This document shows positions 27,077-39,325 of a DNA stretch of 64,000 nucleotides, piece after piece (the stretch's first letter is position 1; each line of letters starts with the position of its first letter). This DNA is from Streptomyces noursei ATCC 11455 (GTDB lineage: Bacteria > Actinomycetota > Actinomycetes > Streptomycetales > Streptomycetaceae). Location: NCBI RefSeq assembly GCF_001704275.1, contig NZ_CP011533.1, positions 2,976,001 through 3,040,000 of the forward strand, in the 5' to 3' direction. A model generated the notes under the pieces. It was not told where the DNA came from, ran no database searches, and worked only from the letters and a program-made list of their open reading frames with translations. The position numbers and the translations under genes were made by a program.

Positions 27077-28762
27077 TCAGACCTCGACGACCACGGGGAG
27101 GATCATCGGGCGGCGACGGTAGTTGTCCGACACCCACTTGCCGACCGCGCGGCGGATCAGCTGCTGGAGCTGGTGGGGCTCGGCGATGCCGTCCTGGGCC
27201 GCCTTCGCCAGTGCCTCGTCGATCTTGGGGACGACGGCGCTGAAGTCCTTGTCGTCGATGCCCGAGCCACGGGCGTGGACGTTGGGGCCGCCGACGGTCT
27301 TGCCGGTGCTGCTGTCCACGACCACGAAGACCGAGATGATGCCCTCGTCGCCCAGGATGCGGCGGTCCTTGAGGTGCGCCTCGGTGACATCGCCGACCGA
27401 GAGGCCGTCGACGTAGACGTAGCCGGCCTGGACCTTGCCGGCGATCTTGGCGATGCCGTTGACCAGGTCGACGACGACGCCGTCCTCCGCGATGACGATG
27501 CGGTCCTTGGGGATGCCCGTCAGCGCGCCCAGTTCGGCGTTGGCACGGAGGTGGCGCCATTCACCGTGGACCGGCATGAGGTTCTTCGGCTTGCAGATGT
27601 TGTAGAAGTACAGCAGCTCGCCGGCCGAGGCGTGGCCCGAGACGTGGACCTTGGCGTTGCCCTTGTGGACCACGTGGGCGCCCCAACGGCTGAGGCCGTT
27701 GATCACGCGGTAGACCGCGTTCTCGTTACCGGGGATGAGCGACGAGGCCAGGATGACCGTGTCGCCCTGGACGATGCGGATCTGGTGGTCGCGGTTGGCC
27801 ATCCGGGAGAGGGCGGCCATCGGCTCGCCCTGGGAGCCTGTGCAGACCAGCACCACTTCGTCGTCCGGCAGGTCGTCGAGGGTCTTGACGTCGACGACCA
27901 GGCCCGCGGGAACGTTCAGGTAGCCCAGTTCGCGGGCGATGCCCATGTTGCGGACCATGGAACGGCCGACGAAGGCGACCCGACGGCCGTACTCGTGCGC
28001 CGCGTCGAGGATCTGCTGGATGCGGTGCACATGGCTGGCGAAGCTGGCGACGATGATGCGCTTCTGCGCGCTGGCGAACACCTGGCGCAGCACGTTGGAG
28101 ATGTCGCGCTCCGGCGGGACGAAGCCGGGGACCTCGGCGTTCGTGGAGTCGGAGAGGAGGAGGTCGATGCCCTCCTCGCCGAGCTTGGCGAAGGCCGGGA
28201 GGTCGGTCAGCCGACGGTCCAGCGGGAGCTGGTCCATCTTGAAGTCGCCGGTGTGGACGACCATGCCCGCGGGGGTGCGAATGGCGACCGCGAGCGCGTC
28301 GGGGATGGAGTGGTTGACGGCGACGAACTGGCACTCGAAGGGGCCCAGGCGCTCGCGGTCGCCCTCGGCGACCTCCAGCGTGTAGGGGCGGATCCGGTGC
28401 TCCTGGAGCTTGGCCTCGATGAGGGCCAGGGTCAGCTTGGAGCCGATCAGCGGGATGTCCGGCTTCTCCCGGAGGAGGTAGGGGACACCGCCGATGTGGT
28501 CCTCGTGGCCGTGCGTGAGCACGATGCCGTCGATGTCGTCGAGGCGGTCCCTGACGGACGTGAAGTCGGGCAGGATCAGGTCGATTCCAGGCTGCTCCTC
28601 CTCGGGGAAGAGCACTCCGCAGTCGACGATCAGCAGCCGGCCGCCGTATTCGAAGACCGTCATGTTGCGGCCGATCTCGCCCAGGCCGCCGAGCGGGGTG
28701 ACGCGCAGGCCACCTTCGGGAAGCTTCGGCGGAGCGCCGAGCTCAGGGTGCGGATGACTCAA
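27077..28762 (-). CDS. rnj: Ribonuclease J
   Basis: 561 residues. The metallo-beta-lactamase core has THGHEDHIGG and further ligands in VNHSIPDA and HTGDFKMD; the beta-CASP region follows (SDSTNAEVPG, ASHVHRIQQI, GSQGEPMAAL, VSGHAS), then the C-terminal domain. The enzyme is a 5'-3' exo- and endoribonuclease for mRNA decay and rRNA maturation. I chose a TTG start because GAGGAG lies six bases before it and MSHPHPEL is the usual start; an ATG 66 bases upstream adds an Arg-rich tail without support. It precedes dapA-thyX in the opposite sense of transcription order (dapA lies upstream on the same strand, 114 bp away). Confidence 0.95.
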   Translation of the reverse strand: MSHPHPELGAPPKLPEGGLRVTPLGGLGEIGRNMTVFEYGGRLLIVDCGVLFPEEEQPGIDLILPDFTSVRDRLDDIDGIVLTHGHEDHIGGVPYLLREKPDIPLIGSKLTLALIEAKLQEHRIRPYTLEVAEGDRERLGPFECQFVAVNHSIPDALAVAIRTPAGMVVHTGDFKMDQLPLDRRLTDLPAFAKLGEEGIDLLLSDSTNAEVPGFVPPERDISNVLRQVFASAQKRIIVASFASHVHRIQQILDAAHEYGRRVAFVGRSMVRNMGIARELGYLNVPAGLVVDVKTLDDLPDDEVVLVCTGSQGEPMAALSRMANRDHQIRIVQGDTVILASSLIPGNENAVYRVINGLSRWGAHVVHKGNAKVHVSGHASAGELLYFYNICKPKNLMPVHGEWRHLRANAELGALTGIPKDRIVIAEDGVVVDLVNGIAKIAGKVQAGYVYVDGLSVGDVTEAHLKDRRILGDEGIISVFVVVDSSTGKTVGGPNVHARGSGIDDKDFSAVVPKIDEALAKAAQDGIAEPHQLQQLIRRAVGKWVSDNYRRRPMILPVVVEV

Positions 28763-28876
28763 AAGACTCTCCTCACCATGCGCGCCACGCTGCCGTCGAG
28801 GCACGTGGCGCGCATGACATTCGTGCACTTGCTATGTGGCGGTTGTTGTTCCGTATGCAGTTATGAAGTCTGTGTT

Positions 28877-29776
28877 CTAAAGCTGTACCCCGCCGGCGGC
28901 GAGATCGCGCTTGAGCTGCTCGGTCTCCTCGGGGGAGAGCTCCACCAGGGGCAGTCGCAGCGGACCCGCGGGCAGGCCCTGCAGGTCGAGGGCGGCCTTG
29001 GTCGTGATCACGCCCTGGGTGCGGAACATGCCGGTGAACACGGGGAGCAGCTTCTGGTGGATCTCCGTCGCCTTGGTGACGTCACCGGTGAGGTGGGCGT
29101 CGAGGAGGGCGCGCAGCTCCGGGGTGACGACGTGGCCCACGACCGAGACGAAGCCGACCGCGCCGACCGAGAGCAGCGGGAGGTTGAGCATGTCGTCGCC
29201 GCTGTACCAGGCGAGGCCGGAGCGGGCGATGGCCCAGCTGGCGCGGCCGAGGTCGCCCTTGGCGTCCTTGTTGGCGACGATCCGGGGGTGCTCGGCGAGC
29301 CGGACCATGGTCTCGGTGTTGATCGGGACGCCGCTGCGGCCGGGGATGTCGTAGAGCATCACGGGCAGGTCGGTGGCGTCCGCGATGGCGGTGAAGTGTC
29401 GCAGCAGGCCCTCCTGCGGGGGCTTGCTGTAGTACGGCGTGACCGCGAGCAGGCCGTGCGCGCCGGCGTCCTGCGCGGCGCGGGCCAGCTCAAGGCTGTG
29501 CCGGGTGTCGTTGGTACCGGCTCCGGCGACGACGAAGGCACGGTCGCCGACGGCTTCGACCACGGCGCGGACCAGCTGGGCTTTCTCCGCATCGCTGGTG
29601 GTCGGGGACTCTCCAGTGGTGCCGTTGACGACAAGACCGTCGTTGCCGGCGTCCACCAGATGTGCGGCGAGCCGCTGCGCGCCGTCAAGATCGAGAGCGC
29701 CATCCGCCGTGAACGGCGTGACCATGGCGGTCAGCACCCGCCCGAAGGGGGTCTGCGGTGTGGAAGTCGGAGCCAT
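28877..29776 (-). CDS. dapA: 4-hydroxy-tetrahydrodipicolinate synthase
   Basis: 299 residues. It condenses pyruvate with aspartate semialdehyde in the lysine/diaminopimelate pathway. The Schiff-base lysine is K170 (RIVANKDAKGD) and the catalytic Tyr is Y142 (MLYDIPGRSG); the GTTGES motif (52-57) binds substrate. The ATG at 29776 fits the family start; an upstream open extension reads like non-coding sequence. Streptomyces often has more than one DapA paralogue, but dapB is nearby, and the intact motifs support a biosynthetic role. Confidence 0.93.
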   Translation of the reverse strand: MAPTSTPQTPFGRVLTAMVTPFTADGALDLDGAQRLAAHLVDAGNDGLVVNGTTGESPTTSDAEKAQLVRAVVEAVGDRAFVVAGAGTNDTRHSLELARAAQDAGAHGLLAVTPYYSKPPQEGLLRHFTAIADATDLPVMLYDIPGRSGVPINTETMVRLAEHPRIVANKDAKGDLGRASWAIARSGLAWYSGDDMLNLPLLSVGAVGFVSVVGHVVTPELRALLDAHLTGDVTKATEIHQKLLPVFTGMFRTQGVITTKAALDLQGLPAGPLRLPLVELSPEETEQLKRDLAAGGVQL

Positions 29777-29832
29777 GGGTCCCACGCTACTCGTAGGGCG
29801 CCGCGGGGTGTGCCGGTGGGGAGCAGGGATGT

Positions 29833-29878
29833 GGACTCCGGCACTGCCTGCTCGGGGGTTCAAGCAGTGCCGGGTCCG
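29833..29878 (-). terminator. Terminator after thyX
   Basis: Inverted repeat CCGGCACTGC / GCAGTGCCGG, 10 bp, extended imperfectly by GGACT/GTCC, between thyX and dapA. It has no U-run. Confidence 0.5.
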
Positions 29879-30000
29879 TTTGTTCAGCGTAAATGAACTT
29901 CTCAAAGCGCCGCAATCCGGACACTTCGGACGAGTATTTCGGCGACAGGGCATCCCGCTCACCGGCCCGGAAATGTACGGCGCCGTGCGCGCGCGAAGCG

Positions 30001-30747
30001 TTACGGAGCGATACGACCGTTCGCGTTGAAGGCGGCGTAGGTGAGGGGCATGAGCTTGGCCCAGTGGGCCTCCATCCGCTCGCCGACCATCTCGATCTCG
30101 CGCTGCGGGAACGAGGGGACCTTCGCCTGCTCGTGCTGCGTCCGCAGACCGAGGAAGTGCATCAGGGAGCGGGCGTTGCAGGTGGCGTACATCGAGGAGT
30201 AGAGGCCGACGGGGAGCACCGCGCGGGCGACCTCGCGGGCCACACCGGCGGCGAGCATCTCCTGGTAGGCGTCGTACGCCTGGCGGTAGGAGTCCTCCAT
30301 GGCGCGGCCGGTGAGTTCGTGCTGCGCGGGGGTGCCCTCGACGAACTCGTACTTGCCGGGGCGGCCCTGCTGGACGAGCTTGCGGGACTCACCGGGGACG
30401 TAGAAGACCGGTTCCAGCTGGCGGTAGCGACCGGACTCCTCGTTGTACGACCAGCCGACGCGGTGCCGCATGAACTCACGGAAGACGAAGATCGGGGCGC
30501 TGATGAAGAACGTCATGGAGTTGTGCTCGAACGGGCTGCCGTGCCGGTCCCGCATCAGGTAGTTGATCAGGCCCTTGGAGCGCTCGGGGTCCTTCTGCAG
30601 CTCCTCCAGGGACTGCTCACCCGCCGTCGAGACCCGGGCCGCCCACAGCACGTCGCTGTCCGCCGCGCTGTGCTTGACCAGCTCGACCGTCACCTCGCTG
30701 CGGAAGCTGACGGGTGCGCTTTCGGCGCTCTCGGGGGTGTGGGACAC
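30001..30747 (-). CDS. thyX: Flavin-dependent thymidylate synthase ThyX
   Basis: 248 residues from a GTG start. The ThyX signature RHRVGWSYNEESGRY lies at residues 94-108. It makes dTMP from dUMP using methylene-THF and FAD. Other conserved parts are FEHNSMTFFISAPIFVFREF and the C-terminal NARSLMHFLGLR. No classical ThyA is in the window. The promoter must lie in the 251-bp divergent gap to a small membrane gene. Confidence 0.96.
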   Translation of the reverse strand: MSHTPESAESAPVSFRSEVTVELVKHSAADSDVLWAARVSTAGEQSLEELQKDPERSKGLINYLMRDRHGSPFEHNSMTFFISAPIFVFREFMRHRVGWSYNEESGRYRQLEPVFYVPGESRKLVQQGRPGKYEFVEGTPAQHELTGRAMEDSYRQAYDAYQEMLAAGVAREVARAVLPVGLYSSMYATCNARSLMHFLGLRTQHEQAKVPSFPQREIEMVGERMEAHWAKLMPLTYAAFNANGRIAP

Positions 30748-30998
30748 CGGCGGTTCCTTCCAATCGATCCTCGTGCGCGTCCAGCCTACGGCCCGCCACC
30801 GACAGGCCGAGGAACGGTAGCTGATGCCGCGTTAGCGATGAATCCGTAACAAAACGGAAAAAGGAGGCCCCGCCTGCGAGTCGACGGGCGGCGGTTGATA
30901 TTTTTCACAGAAGTAACGGAAAACGGGCACCAAAAGGACGCCTCAGTCGTCTTTCCCTGTGACAGTGCCCACTTCGAGGTTCCAAGGAGAGCCCCCTC

Positions 30999-31238
30999 AT
31001 GTTCCGCCGGCGAGAGCCCGTCCCGTTCGCCTTCGTTGCCGAGGCAGACCGGTTCCGCAGCAATATCACTCCCCCGCCGCGCCCGCGCCCGTCGCGTGCG
31101 CAGCTCGTCGGCCAGTCCCTGATCACCCTCACCGTGGTGGGTGGTCTGACGGGCGCCCTGCTGTTCGGCCTGCCGGCCCTCCAGCAGGACACCTCCGGTT
31201 CGACCGGGGTGCACCAGTCCGAGGCAGCGCACCGCTGA
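30999..31238 (+). CDS. Small single-pass membrane protein
   Basis: 79 residues with a clear AAGGAG ribosome site before the ATG. The N-terminus is Arg/Pro-rich and cytoplasmic (FRRREPVPFAFVAEAD), one membrane helix follows (about residues 40-60, SLITLTVVGGLTGALLFGLP), and a short Ser/Thr/Gly tail lies outside. No family is recognised. It is divergent from thyX and followed by another membrane gene on the same strand. Confidence 0.65.
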   Translation: MFRRREPVPFAFVAEADRFRSNITPPPRPRPSRAQLVGQSLITLTVVGGLTGALLFGLPALQQDTSGSTGVHQSEAAHR

Positions 31239-31367
31239 GCCGGCGGTGGAGCGGGCCACCGGGGTTCCGCCCGGGTGGTTCCGCTCCGCCAGTCCCGATA
31301 GCCTCACCGCTCACAGCTTCCGTCGGCATGACATCCGTGCTGACCAGCCCTGAGTGAGGACCCAGCC

Positions 31368-31925
31368 GTGCCCCTGCCCTTCCTGACGGCCGACCGCGCC
31401 CTCCAGGCCGACGGCCGTGCGGATCCCGTCCCCCCGCCGTCTCACGGCCCCGACCACTGGCGCCGTCCCTACCGCCCCGGACCGTGGCGTGTGGGGACGG
31501 CGGCGGTGTTTTTGCTGCTCGCCTCGTTCGTCCTGTTCTCCGCGCTGATCATCGCGCTGGCCGGGTCGCCGGCCGGGGCGGCGGTCTGCGCGGCGGTGGG
31601 GCTGGTGGTGATCGCGCTGGCACTGCGGCTGGTGCGGGTGGGGATCTGGGTCAGCGCCCAGGGGCTGCGCCAGGTGCAGCTGCTGCGCACCACGACCCTG
31701 CCGTGGTCCGCGGTCGCCGTGGTCCGCACGGTCCAGCAGCCGGTGCGCTGGCTGGGCTGGCCGCGGACGGTGCAGGGCCAGGCCCTGCACGTCGAGCGGG
31801 TGGGCAGGGAGCCGCTGCGGACCCTGCTGACGGATCACAACGCGGACTTCCTGGGCCGCCCGAGGACGTTCGAGCGGGCCGCCGATGTGCTGGAGGCGTG
31901 GGCGGCGGAGTACCGCGCGCGCTGA
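31368..31925 (+). CDS. Membrane protein with PH-like (bPH) domain
   Basis: 185 residues from GTG. After a Pro-rich N-terminus come two membrane helices (about 43-65 and 70-88), then a soluble part resembling bacterial PH domains: GIWVSAQGLRQVQLLRTTTL, the PWSAV turn and a final helix rich in aromatic and charged residues (AADVLEAWAAEYR). Such proteins are common in actinobacteria, with no defined role. It ends at a strong bidirectional terminator. Confidence 0.75.
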   Translation: MPLPFLTADRALQADGRADPVPPPSHGPDHWRRPYRPGPWRVGTAAVFLLLASFVLFSALIIALAGSPAGAAVCAAVGLVVIALALRLVRVGIWVSAQGLRQVQLLRTTTLPWSAVAVVRTVQQPVRWLGWPRTVQGQALHVERVGREPLRTLLTDHNADFLGRPRTFERAADVLEAWAAEYRAR

Positions 31926-31984
31926 ACACGACGACCGCCCGGGTCCATACGGCTGTTCCGTACGGACCCGGGCGGTCGTCGTGT
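31926..31984. terminator. Bidirectional terminator
   Basis: A 21-bp perfect stem (ACACGACGACCGCCCGGGTCC arm begins it) with an inner TACGG/CCGTA extension, between two converging genes. It probably ends both. Confidence 0.85.
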
Positions 31985-31991
31985 GCGGGGC

Positions 31992-32468
31992 TCAGGCGGT
32001 CCGGGCGGGCTCGGGGTCGCCGGGGACCGGCCTGCCGTCGTGCAGGGCGATGGCGCGCTGCATGGCCTTGCGGGCCCGCGGGGTGTCCCGGGCGTCCCGA
32101 TAGGCGACGGCGAGCCGGAACCAGGTGCGCCAGTCGCCGGGCGCCTCCTCGGTCTCGGCCCGCCGCCGGGCGAAGACCGCGTCGGCCGCGTCCCGGTCGA
32201 TCCGGCCGCCGGGGGTGCGCGCGATGTCGTCGAGCGGCAGGCCGCCCTCCGCCTCCAGCTCGCGGGCCAGCCGGTTCGCGTCGCGGGCGAAGCGGGTGTT
32301 GGCCCACAGGAACCAGCCGCCCAGGCACGGCAGTACGAAGGCCACCGCGCCCATGCCCATCGCCGCCGGCTCCCCGGTCATCAGGAGCAGTACGCCCTCC
32401 ATGGCCACCACGCCGAAGACCAGCACCAGCACGGTGGCGAGGAAGATGTACGTGATCTTTCCACCCAT
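31992..32468 (-). CDS. Membrane protein with TPR-like tail
   Basis: 158 residues, starting five bases past the dapB stop, so probably in the dapB operon. Two membrane helices (about 5-28 and 37-55) precede a soluble part with a helical repeat reminiscent of one TPR (WRTWFRLAVAYRDARDTPRA then RKAMQRAIALHDG). No enzymatic motif is visible. Confidence 0.75.
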   Translation of the reverse strand: MGGKITYIFLATVLVLVFGVVAMEGVLLLMTGEPAAMGMGAVAFVLPCLGGWFLWANTRFARDANRLARELEAEGGLPLDDIARTPGGRIDRDAADAVFARRRAETEEAPGDWRTWFRLAVAYRDARDTPRARKAMQRAIALHDGRPVPGDPEPARTA

Positions 32469-32473
32469 TGCCG

Positions 32474-34649
<2,176 letters not shown>

Positions 34650-34653
<4 letters not shown>

Positions 34654-36872
34654 TTGGCGGCGTCGTCCTTCGTGTCGTCCTTGGCGGCGTCCTCGTCCTC
34701 GATCACGGGGATCAGGGAGAGCTTGCCGCGCTGGTCGATCTCGGCGATCTCGACCTGGACCTTGGCGCCCACGCCGAGCACGTCCTCGACGTTCTCGACG
34801 CGCTTGCCGCCGGCCAGCTTGCGGATCTGCGAGATGTGCAGCAGGCCGTCCTTGCCCGGGAGCAGGGACACGAACGCACCGAAGGTGGTCGTCTTGACGA
34901 CGGTGCCCAGGTAGCGCTCGCCGACCTCCGGCATGGTCGGGTTGGCGATGCCGTTGATCGTGGCGCGGGCGGCCTCGGCGGCCGGGCCGTCGGCGGCACC
35001 GATGTAGATGGTGCCGTCGTCCTCGATCGTGATGTCGGCGCCGGTGTCCTCCTGGATCTGGTTGATCATCTTGCCCTTGGGGCCGATGACCTCGCCGATC
35101 TTGTCCACCGGGATCTTGACGGTGATGATCCGCGGCGCGTTCGGGGACATCTCGTCCGGGACGTCGATGGCCTCGTTCATCACGTCGAGGATGTGCAGGC
35201 GCGCGTCGCGGGCCTGCTTCAGCGCGGCGGCCAGGACCGAGGCGGGGATGCCGTCGAGCTTGGTGTCGAGCTGGAGCGCGGTGACGAACTGCTTGGTGCC
35301 GGCGACCTTGAAGTCCATGTCACCGAAGGCGTCCTCCGCACCGAGGATGTCGGTGAGGGTGACGTAGTGCGTCTCGCCGTCGATCTCCTGGGAGATCAGG
35401 CCCATCGCGATGCCGGCGACCGGGGCCTTGAGCGGCACACCGGCGTTCATCAGCGACATCGTGGAGGCGCAGACCGAGCCCATGGACGTCGAGCCGTTGG
35501 AGCCCAGCGCCTCGGAGACCTGGCGGATCGCGTAGGGGAACTCCTCGCGGGTCGGCAGGACCGGGACGAGCGCCCGCTCGGCCAGCGCGCCGTGGCCGAT
35601 CTCGCGGCGCTTGGGGGAGCCGACGCGACCGGTCTCACCGGTGGAGTACGGCGGGAAGTTGTAGTTGTGCATGTAGCGCTTGCGGGTCACCGGGGAGAGG
35701 GTGTCCAGCTGCTGCTCCATGCGGAGCATGTTGAGGGTGGTGACGCCCAGGATCTGGGTCTCGCCACGCTCGAACAGCGCGGAACCGTGCACCCGCGGGA
35801 TCGCCTCGACCTCGGCGGCGAGCGTACGGATGTCCGTCACGCCACGGCCGTCGATGCGCGTCTTCTCCTTGATGACGCGCTCACGGACCAGGGCCTTGGT
35901 CAGCGAGCGGTACGCGGCGGAGATCTCCTTCTCGCGGCCCTCGAACTCCGGGAGCAGCTTCTCGGCGGCCAGCGCCTTGACGCGGTCCAGCTCGGACTCG
36001 CGCTCCTGCTTGCCGGCGATGGTGAGCGCCTGGGACAGCTCGGTCTTGACCGCGGCGGTCAGCGCCTCCAGGACGTCGTCCTGGTAGTCGAGGAAGACCG
36101 GGAACTCGCCGGTCGGCTTGGCGGCCTTGGCGGCGAGGTCCGACTGGGCCTTGCACAGGACCTTGATGAAGGGCTTCGCGGCCTCGAGACCGGCGGCGAC
36201 GACCTCCTCGGTCGGGGCCTCGGCGCCGCCCTTGACGAGCTCGATGGTCTTCTCGGTGGCCTCGGCCTCGACCATCATGATCGCGACGTCGCCGTCGGGC
36301 AGCACCCGGCCGGCCACGACCATGTCGAAGACCGCGTCCTCCAGCTCGGTGTGGGTCGGGAACGCCACCCACTGGCCGTTGATCAGGGCGACGCGGGTGC
36401 CGCCGATCGGGCCGGAGAAGGGCAGGCCGGCCAGCTGCGTGGAGCAGGAGGCGGCGTTGATGGCGACCACGTCGTAGAGGTGGTCGGGGTTGAGCGCCAT
36501 GATCGTCTCGACGATCTGGATCTCGTTGCGCAGGCCCTTCTTGAAGGACGGGCGCAGCGGCCGGTCGATGAGACGGCAGGTGAGGATCGCGTCCTCGCTG
36601 GGGCGGCCCTCACGGCGGAAGAAGGAGCCGGGGATCTTCCCGGCCGCGTACATCCGCTCCTCGACGTCGACGGTCAGCGGGAAGAAGTCCAGCTGGTCCT
36701 TCGGGTTCTTGGAAGCGGTGGTGGCCGACAGCACCATGGTGTCGTCGTCCAGGTACGCCACGGCGGAGCCGGCGGCCTGCTTGGCCAGGCGGCCCGTCTC
36801 GAAGCGGATGGTGCGGGTGCCGAAGGAGCCGTTGTCGATCACGGCTTCGGCGTAGTGGGTCTCGTTCTCCAC
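34650..36872 (-). CDS. pnp: Polyribonucleotide nucleotidyltransferase (PNPase)
   Basis: 740 residues from a GTG preceded by GAGGAG (nine bases), giving the family start [18 protein letters not shown]; the longer open frame upstream is not coding-like. Two RNase PH domains are followed by a KH domain ([20 protein letters not shown]) and an S1 domain ([19 protein letters not shown]), then an acidic Asp/Lys tail. It degrades RNA 3'-5' with phosphate; in Streptomyces, which lacks a canonical poly(A) polymerase, it also adds 3' tails. It lies downstream of rpsO on the same strand. Confidence 0.97.
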
Positions 36873-37126
36873 CAGGAATATCTCCTCGTCTGCGTCCGCT
36901 GCCCGTGTGGCAGGGGACCGTCTTCGGTGGAGCGCCGGTGCGGGCCGGTCTTCGATCGAAGCACCCGGAGTGGTGCCGCATGGAGTGACCATGCGCCGTC
37001 CGGGGGCCACTACCGAGGACCGGCGGCCAGGAGGCGCTCCTACCGCGTTCGCTTTTGCGATATGGCACCAGACTACAAAGGTTCCGTCCACCGCGCGGCG
37101 GTACGGCTGTCCGGTGCGTACGGCAA

Positions 37127-37157
37127 AGGGAGCGGCCCCCGGTGGGAACCGCTCCCT
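37127..37157 (-). terminator. rpsO-pnp intergenic hairpin
   Basis: Stem AGGGAGCGG / CCGCTCCCT with an interrupted inner stem, right after the rpsO stop. In S. coelicolor the rpsO-pnp spacer has a hairpin that is both an attenuator and an RNase III target; the same role is inferred here. Confidence 0.7.
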
Positions 37158-37167
37158 CTGTGGCGTC

Positions 37168-37455
37168 TTACTTGGCGCCCGCCGCGCCGCGGCGGATGCC
37201 CAGGCGCTCCACCAGCTGGCGGAAGCGCATGATGTCCTTCTTCGCCAGGTACTGCAGCAGGCGGCGGCGCTGGCCGACCAGCAGCAGCAGACCACGGCGG
37301 GAGTGGTGGTCGTGCTTGTGGGTCTTGAGGTGCTCGGTCAGGTCCGAGATGCGGCGGGAGAGCAGCGCGACCTGGACCTCGGGGGAGCCGGTGTCACCCT
37401 CCTTGGTGGCGAACTCGGCCATGATCTGCTTCTTCGTGGCGGCGTCGAGCGACAC
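37168..37455 (-). CDS. rpsO: 30S ribosomal protein S15
   Basis: 95 residues, full family length. Typical sequence includes [39 protein letters not shown] and [21 protein letters not shown]15 binds the central domain of 16S rRNA early in 30S assembly. It begins the rpsO-pnp-M16 run on the minus strand. Confidence 0.97.
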   Translation of the reverse strand: MSLDAATKKQIMAEFATKEGDTGSPEVQVALLSRRISDLTEHLKTHKHDHHSRRGLLLLVGQRRRLLQYLAKKDIMRFRQLVERLGIRRGAAGAK

Positions 37456-37556
37456 GCGTACTCCTTCGGGTTGTGGTCCATGAGCGTCCCTGGATTTACG
37501 GCACAGGGAATCTTGGATGACTCGAATGGACCGTCACACAGCGTACCAGCTGGAAA

Positions 37557-37586
37557 CGGCCCCCCGACCGGGTGGTCGGGGGGCCG
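37557..37586 (-). terminator. Terminator after eccD
   Basis: A 13-bp perfect stem (CGGCCCCCCGACC) with loop GGGT, 22 bases past the eccD stop and before rpsO. Confidence 0.75.
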
Positions 37587-37607
37587 TCCTGCGGGCGGTG
37601 CCGCGCG

Positions 37608-39071
37608 CTAGCTGCTGGTGAGGCCGCGCACGGTGCCGTACACGTCGAGGACCGCCAGGCACAGCGGCACCAGGGACAGCAGGACCAGGCCGTCGAAGAT
37701 GTCGAGGATCCGGCCCCAGAAGGGGGTGACGCCCTTCTTCGGGACGACCAGGCCGACGCCGACGAGGATCGCCGCGCCCACCGCGATGCTGGTGGAGAAC
37801 CAGACCGTGCGGATGTTCAGCGGACCGGAGTCCTGGAAGCGCTCCAGGGTGACGAAGATGTCCATCGGCGGGTGCAGCGCGATGCCCAGGATGAGCAGCA
37901 CGATGGTGAAGATGCCGGCGATGGTCAGGCAGGCGACCTGGGCGGTGTAGTCGAAGAGCCGGGCGCGCAGCATGATCGTGATGCCCGCGGTCATGGCCAG
38001 CACCTGGGCCCAGACGTTGTCGGAGAAGCCGAGGACGATACCGGCGGAGCCGACGACCAGGGCGGAGCAGCCGGCGACCAGACCGAGCAGGAGCTCGTGG
38101 CCGCGCTTGGCCTGGTTGCCGATCTTCACGAAGTCGACGGACTCGGTCTCGGAACCGGACTCCAGGGCGCCCTTGGCGATCTGGTCGGGCGAGCGGTAGC
38201 CGATGGGCAGGCGGGCGAACCGGGCGGAGAGGCTGGGCAGCCAGGCGACCATGGCGATGGAGACGACGGCGGTGACCGCGGCGACCTCGATCGGGGCGGC
38301 ATCGGTGAGGATCGCGGCGAAGACCGCGACGGTGCCGATGGCGGAGAGGAAGGCGGCCGCGACGAAGGGCGCGTCACCGCGCGGGAGCAGCACCACCAGC
38401 AGCACCGAGGCGATCAGCACCGTCACGCAACCGACGAGCAGGTGGAGCCGGCCCGGGCCGCCGCCGGTGTCGACGGGGAAGATGCCGGATCCCGCGATGA
38501 GCAGGTGCGGCAGCGCCGAGAGGCCCAGGGCGATCGACGAGGCGTGGTCGTCGTAGACCCGGGCGCGGACGCCGGCCAGGGCCACCAGGACGACGCCCAC
38601 CACGCCGGCGATGATGCCGGGGAGGCGGTGCATGTCGCGGTTGACCGGGTTGGAGAACCACAGCGCGAAGGCCATCATCACCAGCAGCAGCACGCCGGCG
38701 CTGAGGCCGACGACGCGCATCAGGTCGTCGCTCCAGCGGCTGCGGTTCTGCTTGACCGCGGAGGCGATGGCGTCCGAGACGTCGTCGAAGACCGGCAGCG
38801 GCAACGACTCGGCGAACGGCTTGAGCAGCAGCAGGTCACCGTCGAGGATCTGCTGCTGGGCCAGCGACTGCCCGGCGTCGAGCACCGTTCCGTCGCGGCG
38901 TACGAGGTGATATCCGGTCGGGGCGCCCTCGGCCTGGGACTGCCCGGAGAGTCGCAGGATCTCCGGGTAGATATCGACGAGTGCCACGTCCTCCGGCAGT
39001 GCCACGTCGATCCGTGCGTCCGGCGCGGCGACTGTGACCCGGCAGAAGCCGGTGCCAGTGCTCGTGCTCAC
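37608..39071 (-). CDS. eccD: EccD, type VII secretion integral membrane protein
   Basis: 487 residues from a GTG. The first about 95 residues form the ubiquitin-like YukD domain (CRVTVAAPDARIDVALPEDV then ILDGDLLLL). The remainder carries about eleven membrane helices, beginning at DLMRVVGLSAGVLLLVMMAF. EccD lines the T7SS membrane channel. A charged loop (ESGSETESVDFVKIGNQAKRG) sits between helices six and seven. It is transcribed divergently from eccC with 254 bp between. Confidence 0.92.
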   Translation of the reverse strand: MSTSTGTGFCRVTVAAPDARIDVALPEDVALVDIYPEILRLSGQSQAEGAPTGYHLVRRDGTVLDAGQSLAQQQILDGDLLLLKPFAESLPLPVFDDVSDAIASAVKQNRSRWSDDLMRVVGLSAGVLLLVMMAFALWFSNPVNRDMHRLPGIIAGVVGVVLVALAGVRARVYDDHASSIALGLSALPHLLIAGSGIFPVDTGGGPGRLHLLVGCVTVLIASVLLVVLLPRGDAPFVAAAFLSAIGTVAVFAAILTDAAPIEVAAVTAVVSIAMVAWLPSLSARFARLPIGYRSPDQIAKGALESGSETESVDFVKIGNQAKRGHELLLGLVAGCSALVVGSAGIVLGFSDNVWAQVLAMTAGITIMLRARLFDYTAQVACLTIAGIFTIVLLILGIALHPPMDIFVTLERFQDSGPLNIRTVWFSTSIAVGAAILVGVGLVVPKKGVTPFWGRILDIFDGLVLLSLVPLCLAVLDVYGTVRGLTSS

Positions 39072-39116
39072 CTGGCGGTTCCCCCTATCCGTTGGGCGTT
39101 TTGTCGCGTCGCGCGC

Positions 39117-39129
39117 CCTATATATAAGG
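39117..39129. promoter_or_regulatory. AT-rich near-palindrome in the eccD-eccC divergent region
   Basis: CCTATATATAAGG, a near-perfect palindrome, 46 bases upstream of eccD. Such an AT run is rare in this DNA and may be a -10 region or regulator site. Nothing else confirms it. Confidence 0.3.
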
Positions 39130-39204
39130 CCGTCCTGACGGGGCTGTGGCGCGCTCGCGGTGCGTCAGCGTACCGTCCGAACGGGGCACTGCCCCACCCA
39201 CCCC

Positions 39205-39229
39205 TTGACTTGACGCGTAACAGTAGGAT
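39205..39229 (+). promoter_or_regulatory. Possible eccC promoter
   Basis: TTGACT followed after only 13 bases by TAGGAT, a perfect housekeeping -10 in Streptomyces, about 97 bases before the eccC start. The spacing is short, so the -35 may not be used. Confidence 0.3.
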
Positions 39230-39325
39230 CAACGCCTGCGTCGGGCCAAGGACTTGGCTCGGGGGACCGTCGAATCCAACGGGGGCGGTCCGAGACTGCG
39301 AGATGCATGAAGGACTGATGCCTCG

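Noticed and set aside
26969..29896. A long plus-strand frame opposite rnj and dapA
   Set aside because: Both minus-strand genes show complete catalytic motifs; the plus frame has no domain.
29777..30000. Lysine or other riboswitch before dapA
   Set aside because: The 5' region of dapA shows only the thyX terminator hairpin; no conserved riboswitch core was recognised.
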